Assembly: GCA_028868905.1 (NCBI GenBank)
Contig: JAGWTQ010000003.1
Span: 1-54,979 of the forward strand
DNA: 54,979 nucleotides
Direction of reading: 5' to 3'
DNA from: Betaproteobacteria bacterium
GTDB lineage: Bacteria; Pseudomonadota; Gammaproteobacteria; Burkholderiales; Ferrovaceae
Part shown: piece after piece, positions 28,713 to 38,523 of the stretch
Layout of the letters: every line of letters begins with the position of its first letter
Position numbering within the stretch: the first letter of the stretch is position 1
Program-made: the position numbers and the translations under genes
The notes under the pieces: model-generated
Database searches by the model: none
What the model was told of the DNA's origin: nothing
What the model saw: only the letters and a program-made list of their open reading frames with translations

Positions 28713-29687
28713 TCAGACGATACCCGCGCGCAGCAGGTCGTGCATGTTGAAAGCCCCCACGAGCTTGCCATCGGCATCCACCACGAACAGGCCGAAAATC
28801 TTGCGTTCCTGCATGGTGGCTGCTGCCTCGGCCGCGAGTGCGTCGGCCCGCGTGACCACGGGATTGGCGGTCATGAGGTCGCGTACCTTGATGTCGTGGA
28901 TGGCGGTCTGACCCTTTTCCAGGGCACGGCGCAGGTCGCCATCGGTGAAAATGCCCAGAAGCCTGCCCTGGCCATCCACGACGGCAGTCATGCCAAGCGC
29001 CTTGTCGGACATTTCCGCCAGCGCCTGGGCCACTGTGGCATCGGTGCCGACCCGCGGCACACGGGGATCCTGATGCATGATGTCCTGGACCGTGAGCAGC
29101 AGGCGTTTGCCCAGCGAGCCTCCAGGGTGGGTACGGGCGAAATCCGCTGCGGAGAAGCCCTTGGCTTCGAGCAGGGTGACGGCCAGGGCATCTCCCAGCG
29201 CCAGGACCGCCGTGGTGCTGGCCGTGGGTGCCAGGTTGAGGGGGCAGGCTTCGCGTGGCACCGAGGCATCCAGGTGCACGTCCGCCAGGCGCGCCAGGCG
29301 TGACTGCGGATTGCCCGTGATGGCGACAAGCCGGGTTCCCCGCCGCTTGAGCAGCGGCACGATGATCAGCAGTTCCTCGCTTTCCCCCGAATTGGACAGG
29401 GCCAGCAGCAGGTCCTCGGCCGCGATCATTCCCAGATCTCCATGGCTGGCTTCCGCCGGGTGCATGAAGAAGGCGGGCGTGCCCGTGCTGGCCAGGGTGG
29501 AGGCGATCTTGTTGCCCACATGGCCGGATTTGCCGATGCCGCTGACCACGATCCGGCCCTGACAGGCGCGCATGAGGTGATGGGCGGCGACAAACGACCC
29601 ATCCAGGCGAAGGGACAACTGGTCGATGGCTTCGGATTCTATGGAAAGAACGTTTCGGGCCAGGTCAAGAAGGGTCGCGTCATTCAT
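28713..29687 (-). CDS. kdsD: Arabinose-5-phosphate isomerase (KdsD/KpsF family)
   Basis: Converts ribulose-5-phosphate to arabinose-5-phosphate, the first step to Kdo. A SIS domain occupies about residues 30-180 (VSGIGKSGHVGNKIAST, FMHPAEASHGDLG, ALSNSGESEEL), and two CBS motifs form the C-terminal half (DIMHQDPRVPRV, DLMTANPVVTR). The ATG at 29687 (MNDATLLDLAR, 324 residues) resembles the family; an in-frame ATG at 29714 would add nine residues and would be nearly leaderless relative to the TATAAT at 29723-29728. It heads the ten-gene cluster ending at rapZ. Confidence 0.94.
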   Translation of the reverse strand: MNDATLLDLARNVLSIESEAIDQLSLRLDGSFVAAHHLMRACQGRIVVSGIGKSGHVGNKIASTLASTGTPAFFMHPAEASHGDLGMIAAEDLLLALSNSGESEELLIIVPLLKRRGTRLVAITGNPQSRLARLADVHLDASVPREACPLNLAPTASTTAVLALGDALAVTLLEAKGFSAADFARTHPGGSLGKRLLLTVQDIMHQDPRVPRVGTDATVAQALAEMSDKALGMTAVVDGQGRLLGIFTDGDLRRALEKGQTAIHDIKVRDLMTANPVVTRADALAAEAAATMQERKIFGLFVVDADGKLVGAFNMHDLLRAGIV

Positions 29688-29722
29688 GGGATGGGGTGGC
29701 GTCTCGGAAATCATTGCAAGGA

Positions 29723-29730
29723 ATTATACT
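29723..29730. promoter_or_regulatory. Overlapping divergent -10 elements of kdsD and the antiporter gene
   Basis: On the minus strand TATAAT (29728 to 29723) is a perfect -10 for kdsD. On the plus strand TATACT (29725-29730) is a good -10 for the antiporter gene starting at 29738. Both occupy the same few bases. Neither has a clear -35. Predicted start points lie within a few bases of ATG codons on each side. Confidence 0.55.
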
Positions 29731-29737
29731 TGAGGGG

Positions 29738-31708
29738 ATGAACGATACGCTTGAACTCGTCCTGGTTTTGTTATTGTCGGCCACGCTGACGGTGTCGCTG
29801 TTCCGGCGGCTGCGTTTGCCGGCCATGCTGGGATACCTGCTGGCCGGCATTCTGATCGGCCCTCATGCCACCGGATTCATCCCTCCGGACGACGGCACGC
29901 GCGGCCTGGCGGAGTTCGGCATTGTCTTCCTGATGTTCACCGTGGGCCTGGAATTCAGCCTGGGTCAGCTGATGGCCATGCGCCGCACGGTATTCGGCCT
30001 CGGCGGCGCCCAGATGGCGGTCACGCTGCTGGCGGGATTTGCGCTGGCCTATGCAGCCGGAGTGGACTGGCAGGGCAGCACGGCTTTGGCCGGTGCCCTG
30101 TCCCTGTCTTCCACCGCGATCGTCTCACGCCTGCTGTCGGAGCGTCTTGAGCTGAAATCCTCGCATGGCCAGCGCATCATGGGCGTGATGCTGTTCCAGG
30201 ACCTGGCGGTGGTTCCGCTCCTGATCCTGATTCCCGAACTGGCCCAGCATGAGGGAGGGCTGGTTCATGCCCTGGGATTTGCTGCCCTCAAGGCAGTGCT
30301 GGTCCTGGCCCTGCTTCTGGGTTTCGGAAAACGCTTCATGAGCCGCTGGTTCAATTGGGTGGCGCGCCAGAAGTCCTCCGAAGTGTTCGTCCTGAACGTG
30401 TTTCTGGCCACGCTCGCCCTGGCCTGGCTGACCCATCGTGCCGGGCTTTCGCTGGCGCTGGGCGCATTCGTTTCCGGTGTGCTGATTTCCGAGACCGATT
30501 ACCGCTACCAGGTGGAGGATTACATCAAGCCGTTCAGGGATGTGCTGTTGGGGCTATTTTTCATATCCATCGGAACCCTGCTTGATTTTTCGGTGGTGGC
30601 TTCGCAGTTCCCCTGGGTCCTGGCCGTGCTGGTGGGATTGCTGCTGCTCAAGCTGGCCATCGTGTACGGCCTGGGCCGTGCCTTCGGCGACATCGATTCC
30701 GTGGCCCTGCGTACGGCGCTGGCGGTGGCGCCGGCAGGGGAATTCGGGTTTGTGCTGCTGGCCCAGGCCGAAGGCGTACGCCTGCTTCCGGAAGCGGTGT
30801 TGCAGGTGGTGCTGGCGGCCATGCTGGTGTCCATGCTGCTGTCGCCGCTCATCATCATGATGAGCGACCGCATTGTCCTCTATTGCTGCGAAAGCGAATG
30901 GGCCTTGCGCTCCCTCGCCCTGCACGAATTGTCGGCGCGCAGCTACGGCGCCCAGAAGCACGTGATCGTTTGCGGCTACGGCCGCAGCGGACAGAACCTG
31001 GCCCGTTTCCTGGAACAGGAAGGGCTGACGGTGATTGCGCTCGACATGGATCCGCAGCGCGTGCGTGCCGCGGCAGTCGCCGGCGAATCGGTGGTCTTCG
31101 GGGATGCCGGGCGGCGCGAGGTGCTGGTCGCAGCAGGCCTGCACCGGGCGGCGGCGGTGGTGGTGACGTTTGCCGACACAGCCGTTTCGCTGGCCATCAT
31201 CAGCCATGTGCGCGAGCTGGAACCCGGTCTGCCCGTAATCGTGCGCACCTTCGACGATGCCGACCTGGACCGGCTGAAAGACGCCGGAGCGGCGGAAGTG
31301 GTTCCGGAAATCCTGGAAGGGTCCCTCATGCTGGCTTCCCATGCCATGCTGGAGCTGGGCATTCCGCTGGCGCGGGTGCTCAAGCGCATCCGCCAGGTGC
31401 GATCGGAGCGCTATCACCTGATGCGCGGGTTTTTTCGGGGGATCACGGATGAAACTTCCGAAAGCGCCGAGCAGTCCCAGCCCAGGATGCATTCAGTGGT
31501 GATCAACGAGGGCGCTTATGCCAATGGACGCATGCTCCAGGAACTGATGCTGGAGGACCTGGGCGTGGAAGTGACTGCCATCCGCAGGCACGGCATCCGG
31601 GGGCTCCAGCCGAGCGCGGAGACCCGCCTGATTCCCATGGATGTGGTGGTGCTGCTGGGCGTTCCCGAGTCCCTGGCCCAGGCGGAGACCCGCCTGCTGC
31701 AGGGATAG
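29738..31708 (+). CDS. Monovalent cation:proton antiporter (CPA2/KefB type) with TrkA-N domain
   Basis: A 656-residue inner-membrane protein. About 12 hydrophobic segments fill the first 390 residues, with CPA2 motifs such as LGYLLAGILIGPHATGFI and LSSTAIVSRLL. A Rossmann TrkA-N domain starts at about residue 408 (HVIVCGYGRSGQNLARF) and a TrkA-C-like tail lies after about 570. This is the layout of KefB/KefC-type glutathione-gated or YbaL-type antiporters, which exchange potassium for protons. The exact ligand is not deducible. The ATG at 29738 is used; a GAGG lies very close upstream. It is divergent from kdsD; mlaF follows after 68 bases. Confidence 0.9.
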   Translation: MNDTLELVLVLLLSATLTVSLFRRLRLPAMLGYLLAGILIGPHATGFIPPDDGTRGLAEFGIVFLMFTVGLEFSLGQLMAMRRTVFGLGGAQMAVTLLAGFALAYAAGVDWQGSTALAGALSLSSTAIVSRLLSERLELKSSHGQRIMGVMLFQDLAVVPLLILIPELAQHEGGLVHALGFAALKAVLVLALLLGFGKRFMSRWFNWVARQKSSEVFVLNVFLATLALAWLTHRAGLSLALGAFVSGVLISETDYRYQVEDYIKPFRDVLLGLFFISIGTLLDFSVVASQFPWVLAVLVGLLLLKLAIVYGLGRAFGDIDSVALRTALAVAPAGEFGFVLLAQAEGVRLLPEAVLQVVLAAMLVSMLLSPLIIMMSDRIVLYCCESEWALRSLALHELSARSYGAQKHVIVCGYGRSGQNLARFLEQEGLTVIALDMDPQRVRAAAVAGESVVFGDAGRREVLVAAGLHRAAAVVVTFADTAVSLAIISHVRELEPGLPVIVRTFDDADLDRLKDAGAAEVVPEILEGSLMLASHAMLELGIPLARVLKRIRQVRSERYHLMRGFFRGITDETSESAEQSQPRMHSVVINEGAYANGRMLQELMLEDLGVEVTAIRRHGIRGLQPSAETRLIPMDVVVLLGVPESLAQAETRLLQG

Positions 31709-31710
31709 GA

Positions 31711-31762
31711 TTGGTCAGCCGCGTCCGGGTGGTTTAACATAGCGCGTTTCCATCCCGAAACG
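31711..31762 (+). promoter_or_regulatory. Possible promoter and leader hairpin of the mla-his-tat gene run
   Basis: TTGGTC (31711-31716), an 18-base spacer and TAACAT (31735-31740) form a moderate sigma-70 promoter. The short leader that would follow carries an inverted repeat, CGTTTC (31745-31750) and GAAACG (31757-31762) with a six-base loop, 14 bases before the GTG of mlaF. This is the only real gap before a 22-gene run. Confidence 0.4.
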
Positions 31763-31776
31763 TTTGTGTCAGCGGC

Positions 31777-32577
31777 GTGACAAATCTGGTAGAAATTTCC
31801 GATCTGAACTTTGGCTACAACGACCGGCTGGTGCTCAAGGGCATCAATCTGGCGGTGCCCAAAGGCAGTCTGGTGGCCATCATGGGCTTGAGCGGTTGCG
31901 GAAAGACCACGCTCCTGCGCCTGATTGGCGGCCAGTTGCGTGCGCGCGAAGGCTCGGTGAAGGTGGCCGGGTACGAGCTCAATCACATCGGCCAGCGCGA
32001 CCTTTACGCCTTGCGCCGGCGCCTGGGCATGCTGTTCCAGTTTGGCGCCCTGTTTACTGATCTGTCGGTTTATGACAACGTGGCATTCCAGATGCGCGAG
32101 CACACGGATTTGCCCGAAAGCGTGATTCGCGACCTGACCCTCATGAAGCTCAATGCCGTGGGGTTGCGCGGCGTGCAGTCGCTCATGCCTTCCGAGCTAT
32201 CCGGCGGCATGGCGCGGCGGGTGGCCCTGGCGCGCGCCACGGCGCTTGATCCCGAGCTGATTCTCTACGACGAACCTTTCGCCGGGCTGGACCCCATTTC
32301 GCTCGGCGTGATCGGTCAGCTCATTCGCCGTCTCAACGATGTGCTCGGCGCGACTTCGGTGCTGGTGACCCACGATGTGCAGGAGTCCTTGAAAATTGTC
32401 GATTACGTATACTTCGTTTCGGAAGGGGTCATTGTGGCCCAGGGAACGCCGGACGAAATCCGCGCCTCTCCCCTTCCATTCGTGCACCAGTTTGTCTGGG
32501 GCGAGGTGGACGGGCCGCTGCCGTTCCACTACCCGGCGCAAACCATCCAGAACGATCTTGGCCTGAGAGGGGGCTGA
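31777..32577 (+). CDS. mlaF: Phospholipid ABC transporter ATP-binding protein MlaF
   Basis: A 266-residue ATPase of the MlaFEDB complex, which moves phospholipids between the inner and outer membranes to keep outer-membrane asymmetry. Walker A is GLSGCGKTTLL (near residue 36), the signature is LSGGMARR, Walker B is LILYDEPFAGLDP, and the switch region is VLVTHDVQESL. The start is a GTG at 31777 with only a weak ribosome site. mlaE follows 4 bases later. The outer-membrane partner MlaA/VacJ is not in this window. Confidence 0.95.
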   Translation: MTNLVEISDLNFGYNDRLVLKGINLAVPKGSLVAIMGLSGCGKTTLLRLIGGQLRAREGSVKVAGYELNHIGQRDLYALRRRLGMLFQFGALFTDLSVYDNVAFQMREHTDLPESVIRDLTLMKLNAVGLRGVQSLMPSELSGGMARRVALARATALDPELILYDEPFAGLDPISLGVIGQLIRRLNDVLGATSVLVTHDVQESLKIVDYVYFVSEGVIVAQGTPDEIRASPLPFVHQFVWGEVDGPLPFHYPAQTIQNDLGLRGG

Positions 32578-32581
32578 CGCC

Positions 32582-33382
32582 ATGCCTTTGGACGCAACAA
32601 TGCGCGGCATTCGACTGATCGGCGAACGGACGCTGCGGATCGTGGAGCGGGTTGGAGCCACGATCGCATTCCTGGGACTGACGCTGGCGCAATCCGCCAC
32701 CAGTTTCCGCCGTTTCGGGCTGGTCATCCGCGAAATCTTCTACGCTGGTGTGCAATCCCTGATCATCATCCTGGTGTCGGGCCTGTTTGTCGGCATGGTG
32801 CTGGGCTTGCAGGGGCACGAAACCTTGCAGAATTACGGTTCGGAACAGAGCGTGGGTGTGCTGGTGGCCCTGTCGCTGGTGCGCGAACTGGGCCCCGTGG
32901 TTTCTGCGTTGCTGTTTGCCAGCCGCGCCGGTTCCGCCATCACTGCCGAAATCGGTCTGATGAAAGCGACCGAACAGCTCTCCGCCATGGAAATGATGGC
33001 AGTCAGCCCGATTTCGCGCGTGGTCGCGCCGCGCTTCTGGGGTGGGGTGCTTTCCATGCCGGTACTGGCCATGCTGTTCAGCGCCATGGGGATCATCGGC
33101 GGTTTTCTGGTGTCGGTGGTGGTGATCGGCGTGGATGATGGGGCATTCTGGTCGCAGATGCAGGCGGCCGTGGATTTTCGTCACGACATCGTCAACGGAA
33201 TCATCAAAAGCGTGGTGTTCGGAATTGCCGTATCTGCGATTGCCACGTTCGAAGGGTATGAAGCGCCACCCACGGCCGAAGGGGTGTCGGGCGCCACCAC
33301 GCGCACCGTGGTGAGCTCGTCGCTGGCAATTCTGGCGCTGGATCTGGTCATGACGGCATTTATGCTGAAAGGATGGAATTGA
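32582..33382 (+). CDS. mlaE: Phospholipid ABC transporter permease MlaE
   Basis: A 266-residue MlaE/YrbE-family permease with about five or six hydrophobic segments. Family motifs include SLIIILVSGLFVGMVLGLQ, SLVRELGPVVSALLFASRAGSAITAEIG (spanning about residues 98-125) and MKATEQLSAMEMMAVSP. The ATG at 32582 is 4 bases after mlaF, and the stop overlaps the mlaD start (TGATG). It forms the membrane channel of the Mla complex with MlaF, MlaD and MlaB. Confidence 0.95.
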   Translation: MPLDATMRGIRLIGERTLRIVERVGATIAFLGLTLAQSATSFRRFGLVIREIFYAGVQSLIIILVSGLFVGMVLGLQGHETLQNYGSEQSVGVLVALSLVRELGPVVSALLFASRAGSAITAEIGLMKATEQLSAMEMMAVSPISRVVAPRFWGGVLSMPVLAMLFSAMGIIGGFLVSVVVIGVDDGAFWSQMQAAVDFRHDIVNGIIKSVVFGIAVSAIATFEGYEAPPTAEGVSGATTRTVVSSSLAILALDLVMTAFMLKGWN

Positions 33383-33864
33383 TGGAACGCAGCACTCTCA
33401 ATCTTTGGGTCGGGATTTTCGTCCTGCTGGGGTTTTTCTCGTTTTTGATGCTGGCGTTCAAGGTGGGCAACCTGACGGCCGGAGGATCGGGCACGACTTA
33501 CACGGTGGTGGCGCACTTTGACAACATCGGCCAGCTCAAAGAACGTGCGCCGGTTCGCAGTGCCGGGGTTCTGGTGGGCCGGGTCAGGTCCGTGCAGTTC
33601 GACCCGGTGCATTACAACGCCGAAGTGTCCCTGGCCATCGACTCGCAATACCAGTTTCCCAAGGATACTTCGGCCTCGGTCCTGACTTCCGGAATTCTCG
33701 GGGAGCAGTACATCGGTCTGGATGCCGGAGGCGACGAAAAAATGCTCAAGAATGGCGATGAAATCAAGCTGACGCAAGGCGCCATGGTGCTGGAGCGGCT
33801 GATTGGCCAGTTCCTGTTCAGCAAGGCACAGGAAGGTGGCGCAAGTCAGGGAGGTCAAAAATGA
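33382..33864 (+). CDS. mlaD: Outer-membrane lipid asymmetry protein MlaD (MCE domain)
   Basis: A 160-residue protein with one N-terminal membrane helix (LWVGIFVLLGFFSFLMLAF) and a single periplasmic MCE domain (TYTVVAHFDNIGQLKERAPVRSAGVLVGRV). It would form the hexameric lipid-binding ring on the permease. The ATG at 33382 overlaps the mlaE stop and has AAAGGA 8 bases upstream; an ATG at 33373 in the same frame is inside mlaE and less likely. Its stop overlaps mlaC as ATGA. Confidence 0.94.
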   Translation: MERSTLNLWVGIFVLLGFFSFLMLAFKVGNLTAGGSGTTYTVVAHFDNIGQLKERAPVRSAGVLVGRVRSVQFDPVHYNAEVSLAIDSQYQFPKDTSASVLTSGILGEQYIGLDAGGDEKMLKNGDEIKLTQGAMVLERLIGQFLFSKAQEGGASQGGQK

Positions 33865-34484
33865 ATGGCATGAAAATGGTTCGGGCGGGCATGGCGGGGC
33901 TTCTGTTGCTGGCCGGACTTTGGGCCCAGGCCTCCGCGGTGGCCGGGCCGGACGCCGTGATCCGCAAGACGGCGGACGAAGTCATTGCTGCCATCAAGGC
34001 CGACAAGGCCATCCAGTCGGGCGACCGTACCAGCGCCTACAAGCTGATCGACCAGAAAGTCCTGCCCCATTTCGACTTTGAGCGTATGACGCGGCTGGCC
34101 GTGGGGCGCAACTGGCGCCAGGCCGCACCGGAACAGAAAAAGCAGCTGGTGGGCGGATTCAGGGATCTGCTGGTGCGGACCTACGCCAGCTCCCTTTCCC
34201 AGTACAAGGATCAGGTGGTGCAGATCAAGGGCACGGATGCCCAGCCGGGCGATGCGGAAGCCGTGGTCCATACCCTCATCGTGCCTTCGGGCGGACAGTC
34301 CATCCCCATCGACTACAGCATGGAAAAGGCCAATGACGACTGGAAGGTTTACGACATCCGGGTTGATGGCGTGAGCCTGGTGACGAACTATCGCAGCGAA
34401 TTCGCCGACATCGTGCGGCGCAATGGCGTGGACGGGCTGATCAAGGCGCTCGAGGAAAAGAGCCGGGCGGCGGAAAAGAAATGA
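33861..34484 (+). CDS. mlaC: Periplasmic phospholipid-binding protein MlaC
   Basis: A 207-residue periplasmic lipid shuttle. The signal peptide (MAGLLLLAGLWAQASA) is cut near residue 27, and the Tol-Tol-Ttg2D-like domain follows, with DQKVLPHFDFERMTRLAVGRNWRQA and YASSLSQYKDQ as conserved segments. It carries phospholipid between the MlaA-porin complex and MlaD. Overlaps of four bases on both sides couple it to mlaD and mlaB. Confidence 0.94.
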   Translation: MNGMKMVRAGMAGLLLLAGLWAQASAVAGPDAVIRKTADEVIAAIKADKAIQSGDRTSAYKLIDQKVLPHFDFERMTRLAVGRNWRQAAPEQKKQLVGGFRDLLVRTYASSLSQYKDQVVQIKGTDAQPGDAEAVVHTLIVPSGGQSIPIDYSMEKANDDWKVYDIRVDGVSLVTNYRSEFADIVRRNGVDGLIKALEEKSRAAEKK

Positions 34485-34774
34485 ACGGAAAAGAAGGCGA
34501 GGGGCTGGTGCTGACCGGGCCGCTGGTCATGGATACCGTTCATGAAGTCCTGCGGCAAACCAATGGCGCGGTGGGCAAGGCGGATCTGATCATCGATTTT
34601 TCCCGCACCACCGACATCGACTCTTCTGCCCTGGCGCTCATGATGCAGTGGCGGCGCGTGGCTGAAGCGGCGGGCAGGACGGTGACGTTTGCCAACGTTC
34701 CGGACAACCTGCGCGTGCTGGCCGAACTGTACGGCGTGGCGTTTCTCCTCGACCACCATCCGCTCCCGGCCTGA
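34481..34774 (+). CDS. mlaB: STAS-domain protein MlaB
   Basis: A 97-residue cytoplasmic STAS-domain protein that binds MlaF and supports ATPase activity. The characteristic DIDSSALALMMQWRR segment is near residues 46-60, with the Ser that corresponds to the anti-sigma-factor-antagonist phosphosite. The ATG overlaps the mlaC stop (ATGA). It ends the mla block; an ABC exporter pair follows after 21 bases. Confidence 0.9.
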   Translation: MNGKEGEGLVLTGPLVMDTVHEVLRQTNGAVGKADLIIDFSRTTDIDSSALALMMQWRRVAEAAGRTVTFANVPDNLRVLAELYGVAFLLDHHPLPA

Positions 34775-34795
34775 GCGGAGCACGGCCCTATCCCC

Positions 34796-35536
34796 ATGGT
34801 TCCAGCCATTGAAATTCGCGGTGCGGACAAGCATTACGGTTCGCTTCACGCACTCAAGGCGGTCGATCTTACGGTGGATTCAGGCGATTTTTTCGCGCTG
34901 CTGGGCCCCAACGGGGCGGGCAAGACCACCCTCATCAACCTGCTCTCCGGCCTGTCCAGGCCTGATGGCGGCATTCTCAAGGTCATGGGGCATGACGTGG
35001 TACGGGATTACCTGCAGGCACGCCGCAATCTCGGGGTGGTGCCCCAGGAGCTGGTATTTGACCCGTTTTTCACGGTGCGGGAAACCCTGAAAATCCAGTC
35101 GGGCTACTTCGGCCTGCGCAAGAATGACGAGTGGATCGACGACCTGCTGCACAACCTGCAGCTTTCGGACAAGGCCGAAGCCAACATGCGCGCGCTCTCC
35201 GGAGGGATGAAACGACGGGTGCTGATTGCCCAAGCGCTGGTGCACCGTCCTCCCGTGATCGTGCTGGACGAACCCACCGCCGGAGTTGACGTGGCGCTGC
35301 GTCAAAGCCTGTGGAAGTTCATCCAGCGGCTCAATCGCGAAGGGCACACCATCCTGCTGACGACACACTATCTGGAAGAGGCGGAAACCCTTTGCCGGCG
35401 CGTGGCAATTTTGCGGCAAGGCCAGATCGTGGCTGATGACACCACGGAAAACCTCCTTCAGTCGAGCGCTTCCGGAAAACTGGAAGACGTGTTCGTGGCC
35501 CTCATGCAGGACGAGGACGAGCTCGCCGAGCCGTAA
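34796..35536 (+). CDS. ABC-2 type exporter ATP-binding protein (YadG-like)
   Basis: A 246-residue ATPase. Walker A is [17 protein letters not shown], the signature LSGGMKRRVLIAQAL, Walker B VIVLDEPTAGVD, and the switch LLTTHYLEEAETLCRR. Together with the permease 3 bases downstream it forms a YadGH/NodIJ-type ABC-2 exporter. The pair is regularly found between mla genes and bolA-murA in betaproteobacteria. The substrate is unknown; a lipid or envelope component is a guess from context. Confidence 0.92.
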   Translation: MVPAIEIRGADKHYGSLHALKAVDLTVDSGDFFALLGPNGAGKTTLINLLSGLSRPDGGILKVMGHDVVRDYLQARRNLGVVPQELVFDPFFTVRETLKIQSGYFGLRKNDEWIDDLLHNLQLSDKAEANMRALSGGMKRRVLIAQALVHRPPVIVLDEPTAGVDVALRQSLWKFIQRLNREGHTILLTTHYLEEAETLCRRVAILRQGQIVADDTTENLLQSSASGKLEDVFVALMQDEDELAEP

Positions 35537-35539
35537 CCC

Positions 35540-36295
35540 ATGCACGGATTCCGGACCCTCTTTTTCAAGGAAGTGCTGCGTTTCTGGAAAGTGTCCTTTC
35601 AGACCGTGCTGGCGCCCCTGGTCTCCACCTTGCTGTACCTGCTGGTGTTTGCCCAGGTCATGGCAGATCATGCGGAAATCTATCCGGGCGTGTCCTACGC
35701 GGCGTTTCTCATTCCCGGCCTGGTCATGATGTCGATGCTGCAGAATGCGTTTGCCAACAGCTCCTCAAGCCTGGTGCAGTCCAAGGTGACCGGCAACATC
35801 GTTTTTGTCCTGCTCGCGCCCCTGTCCCCCGGCGAGTTTTATGGGGCCTATGTGCTGGCTTCCATGGTACGCGGCGTGCTGGTTGGTCTGGTGGTGTTCC
35901 TGGCGGCCTGGGCGTTCGTCGAGATTCCCGTGCGCGAGCCCTTGTGGGCGGTGGTTTTTGGCTTGCTGGCGACGATTCTGTCGGGCACCCTGGGGGTTCT
36001 GGCGGGCATTTGGGCAGAAAAATTCGACCAGATGGCGGTCTGGCAAAATTTTGTCATCCTGCCCCTGACTTTCCTTTCCGGGGCCTTCTACACGCTGCAT
36101 TCCCTTCCGTCCTTCTGGGCTGGCCTGTCCCGTTTCAATCCTTTCTTCTATGCCATTGACGGCTTTCGCTACGGCTTTCTCGGGAACGGCGATGTCTCCC
36201 CGTGGCAATCGCTGTTGATTGTCGGAGGCACCTGTTTCGCTTTATCATGGACGACCCTGGCCTTGCTGCGCAAAGGATGGCGCTTGCGAACCTGA
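35540..36295 (+). CDS. ABC-2 type exporter permease (YadH-like)
   Basis: A 251-residue membrane protein with six hydrophobic segments, including VSTLLYLLVFAQVMADH and AAFLIPGLVMMSMLQNAFANSSSSL near the start. The ABC-2 family signature lies in the PLTFLSGAFYTLHSLPSFW region, with GFRYGFLG beyond it. The ATG at 35540 is 3 bases after the ATPase gene. The likely partner is the preceding gene. Nothing in the sequence reveals the cargo. Confidence 0.92.
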   Translation: MHGFRTLFFKEVLRFWKVSFQTVLAPLVSTLLYLLVFAQVMADHAEIYPGVSYAAFLIPGLVMMSMLQNAFANSSSSLVQSKVTGNIVFVLLAPLSPGEFYGAYVLASMVRGVLVGLVVFLAAWAFVEIPVREPLWAVVFGLLATILSGTLGVLAGIWAEKFDQMAVWQNFVILPLTFLSGAFYTLHSLPSFWAGLSRFNPFFYAIDGFRYGFLGNGDVSPWQSLLIVGGTCFALSWTTLALLRKGWRLRT

Positions 36296-36322
36296 AGCCG
36301 GGGACATCAGACGGAACCCAAC

Positions 36323-36568
36323 ATGGTATTGCCCCAGGACATCAAACAGTACATCGAAGCCGGCCTGCCTTGCGAACGCGTGGAAGTGAGCGGGGACGGG
36401 CATCATTTCGAAGCCATTATCGTCAGCCGCCTTTTTGCCGGGAAAAGCCGCGTTGCCCAGCATCAGCTCGTTTACAGCGCGTTGGGTGACCGCATGCGCG
36501 AAGAAATTCATGCGCTTTCCATGCGCACGCTGACCCCGGAGCAGTGGGCTGCTCTCGGCGGCCGCTGA
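36323..36568 (+). CDS. BolA family protein (IbaG-like)
   Basis: An 81-residue BolA-fold protein that may bind 2Fe-2S clusters with a monothiol glutaredoxin. It shows VSGDGHHFEAIIVSRLFAGKSRVAQHQLVY, including the conserved His pair and the helix-turn-helix-like segment, and is shorter than true BolA. Its place directly before murA is the same as that of ibaG in gammaproteobacteria. murA starts 15 bases later. A function in iron-sulfur handling or stress is inferred from the family. Confidence 0.9.
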   Translation: MVLPQDIKQYIEAGLPCERVEVSGDGHHFEAIIVSRLFAGKSRVAQHQLVYSALGDRMREEIHALSMRTLTPEQWAALGGR

Positions 36569-38519
<1,951 letters not shown>

Positions 38520-38523
<4 letters not shown>

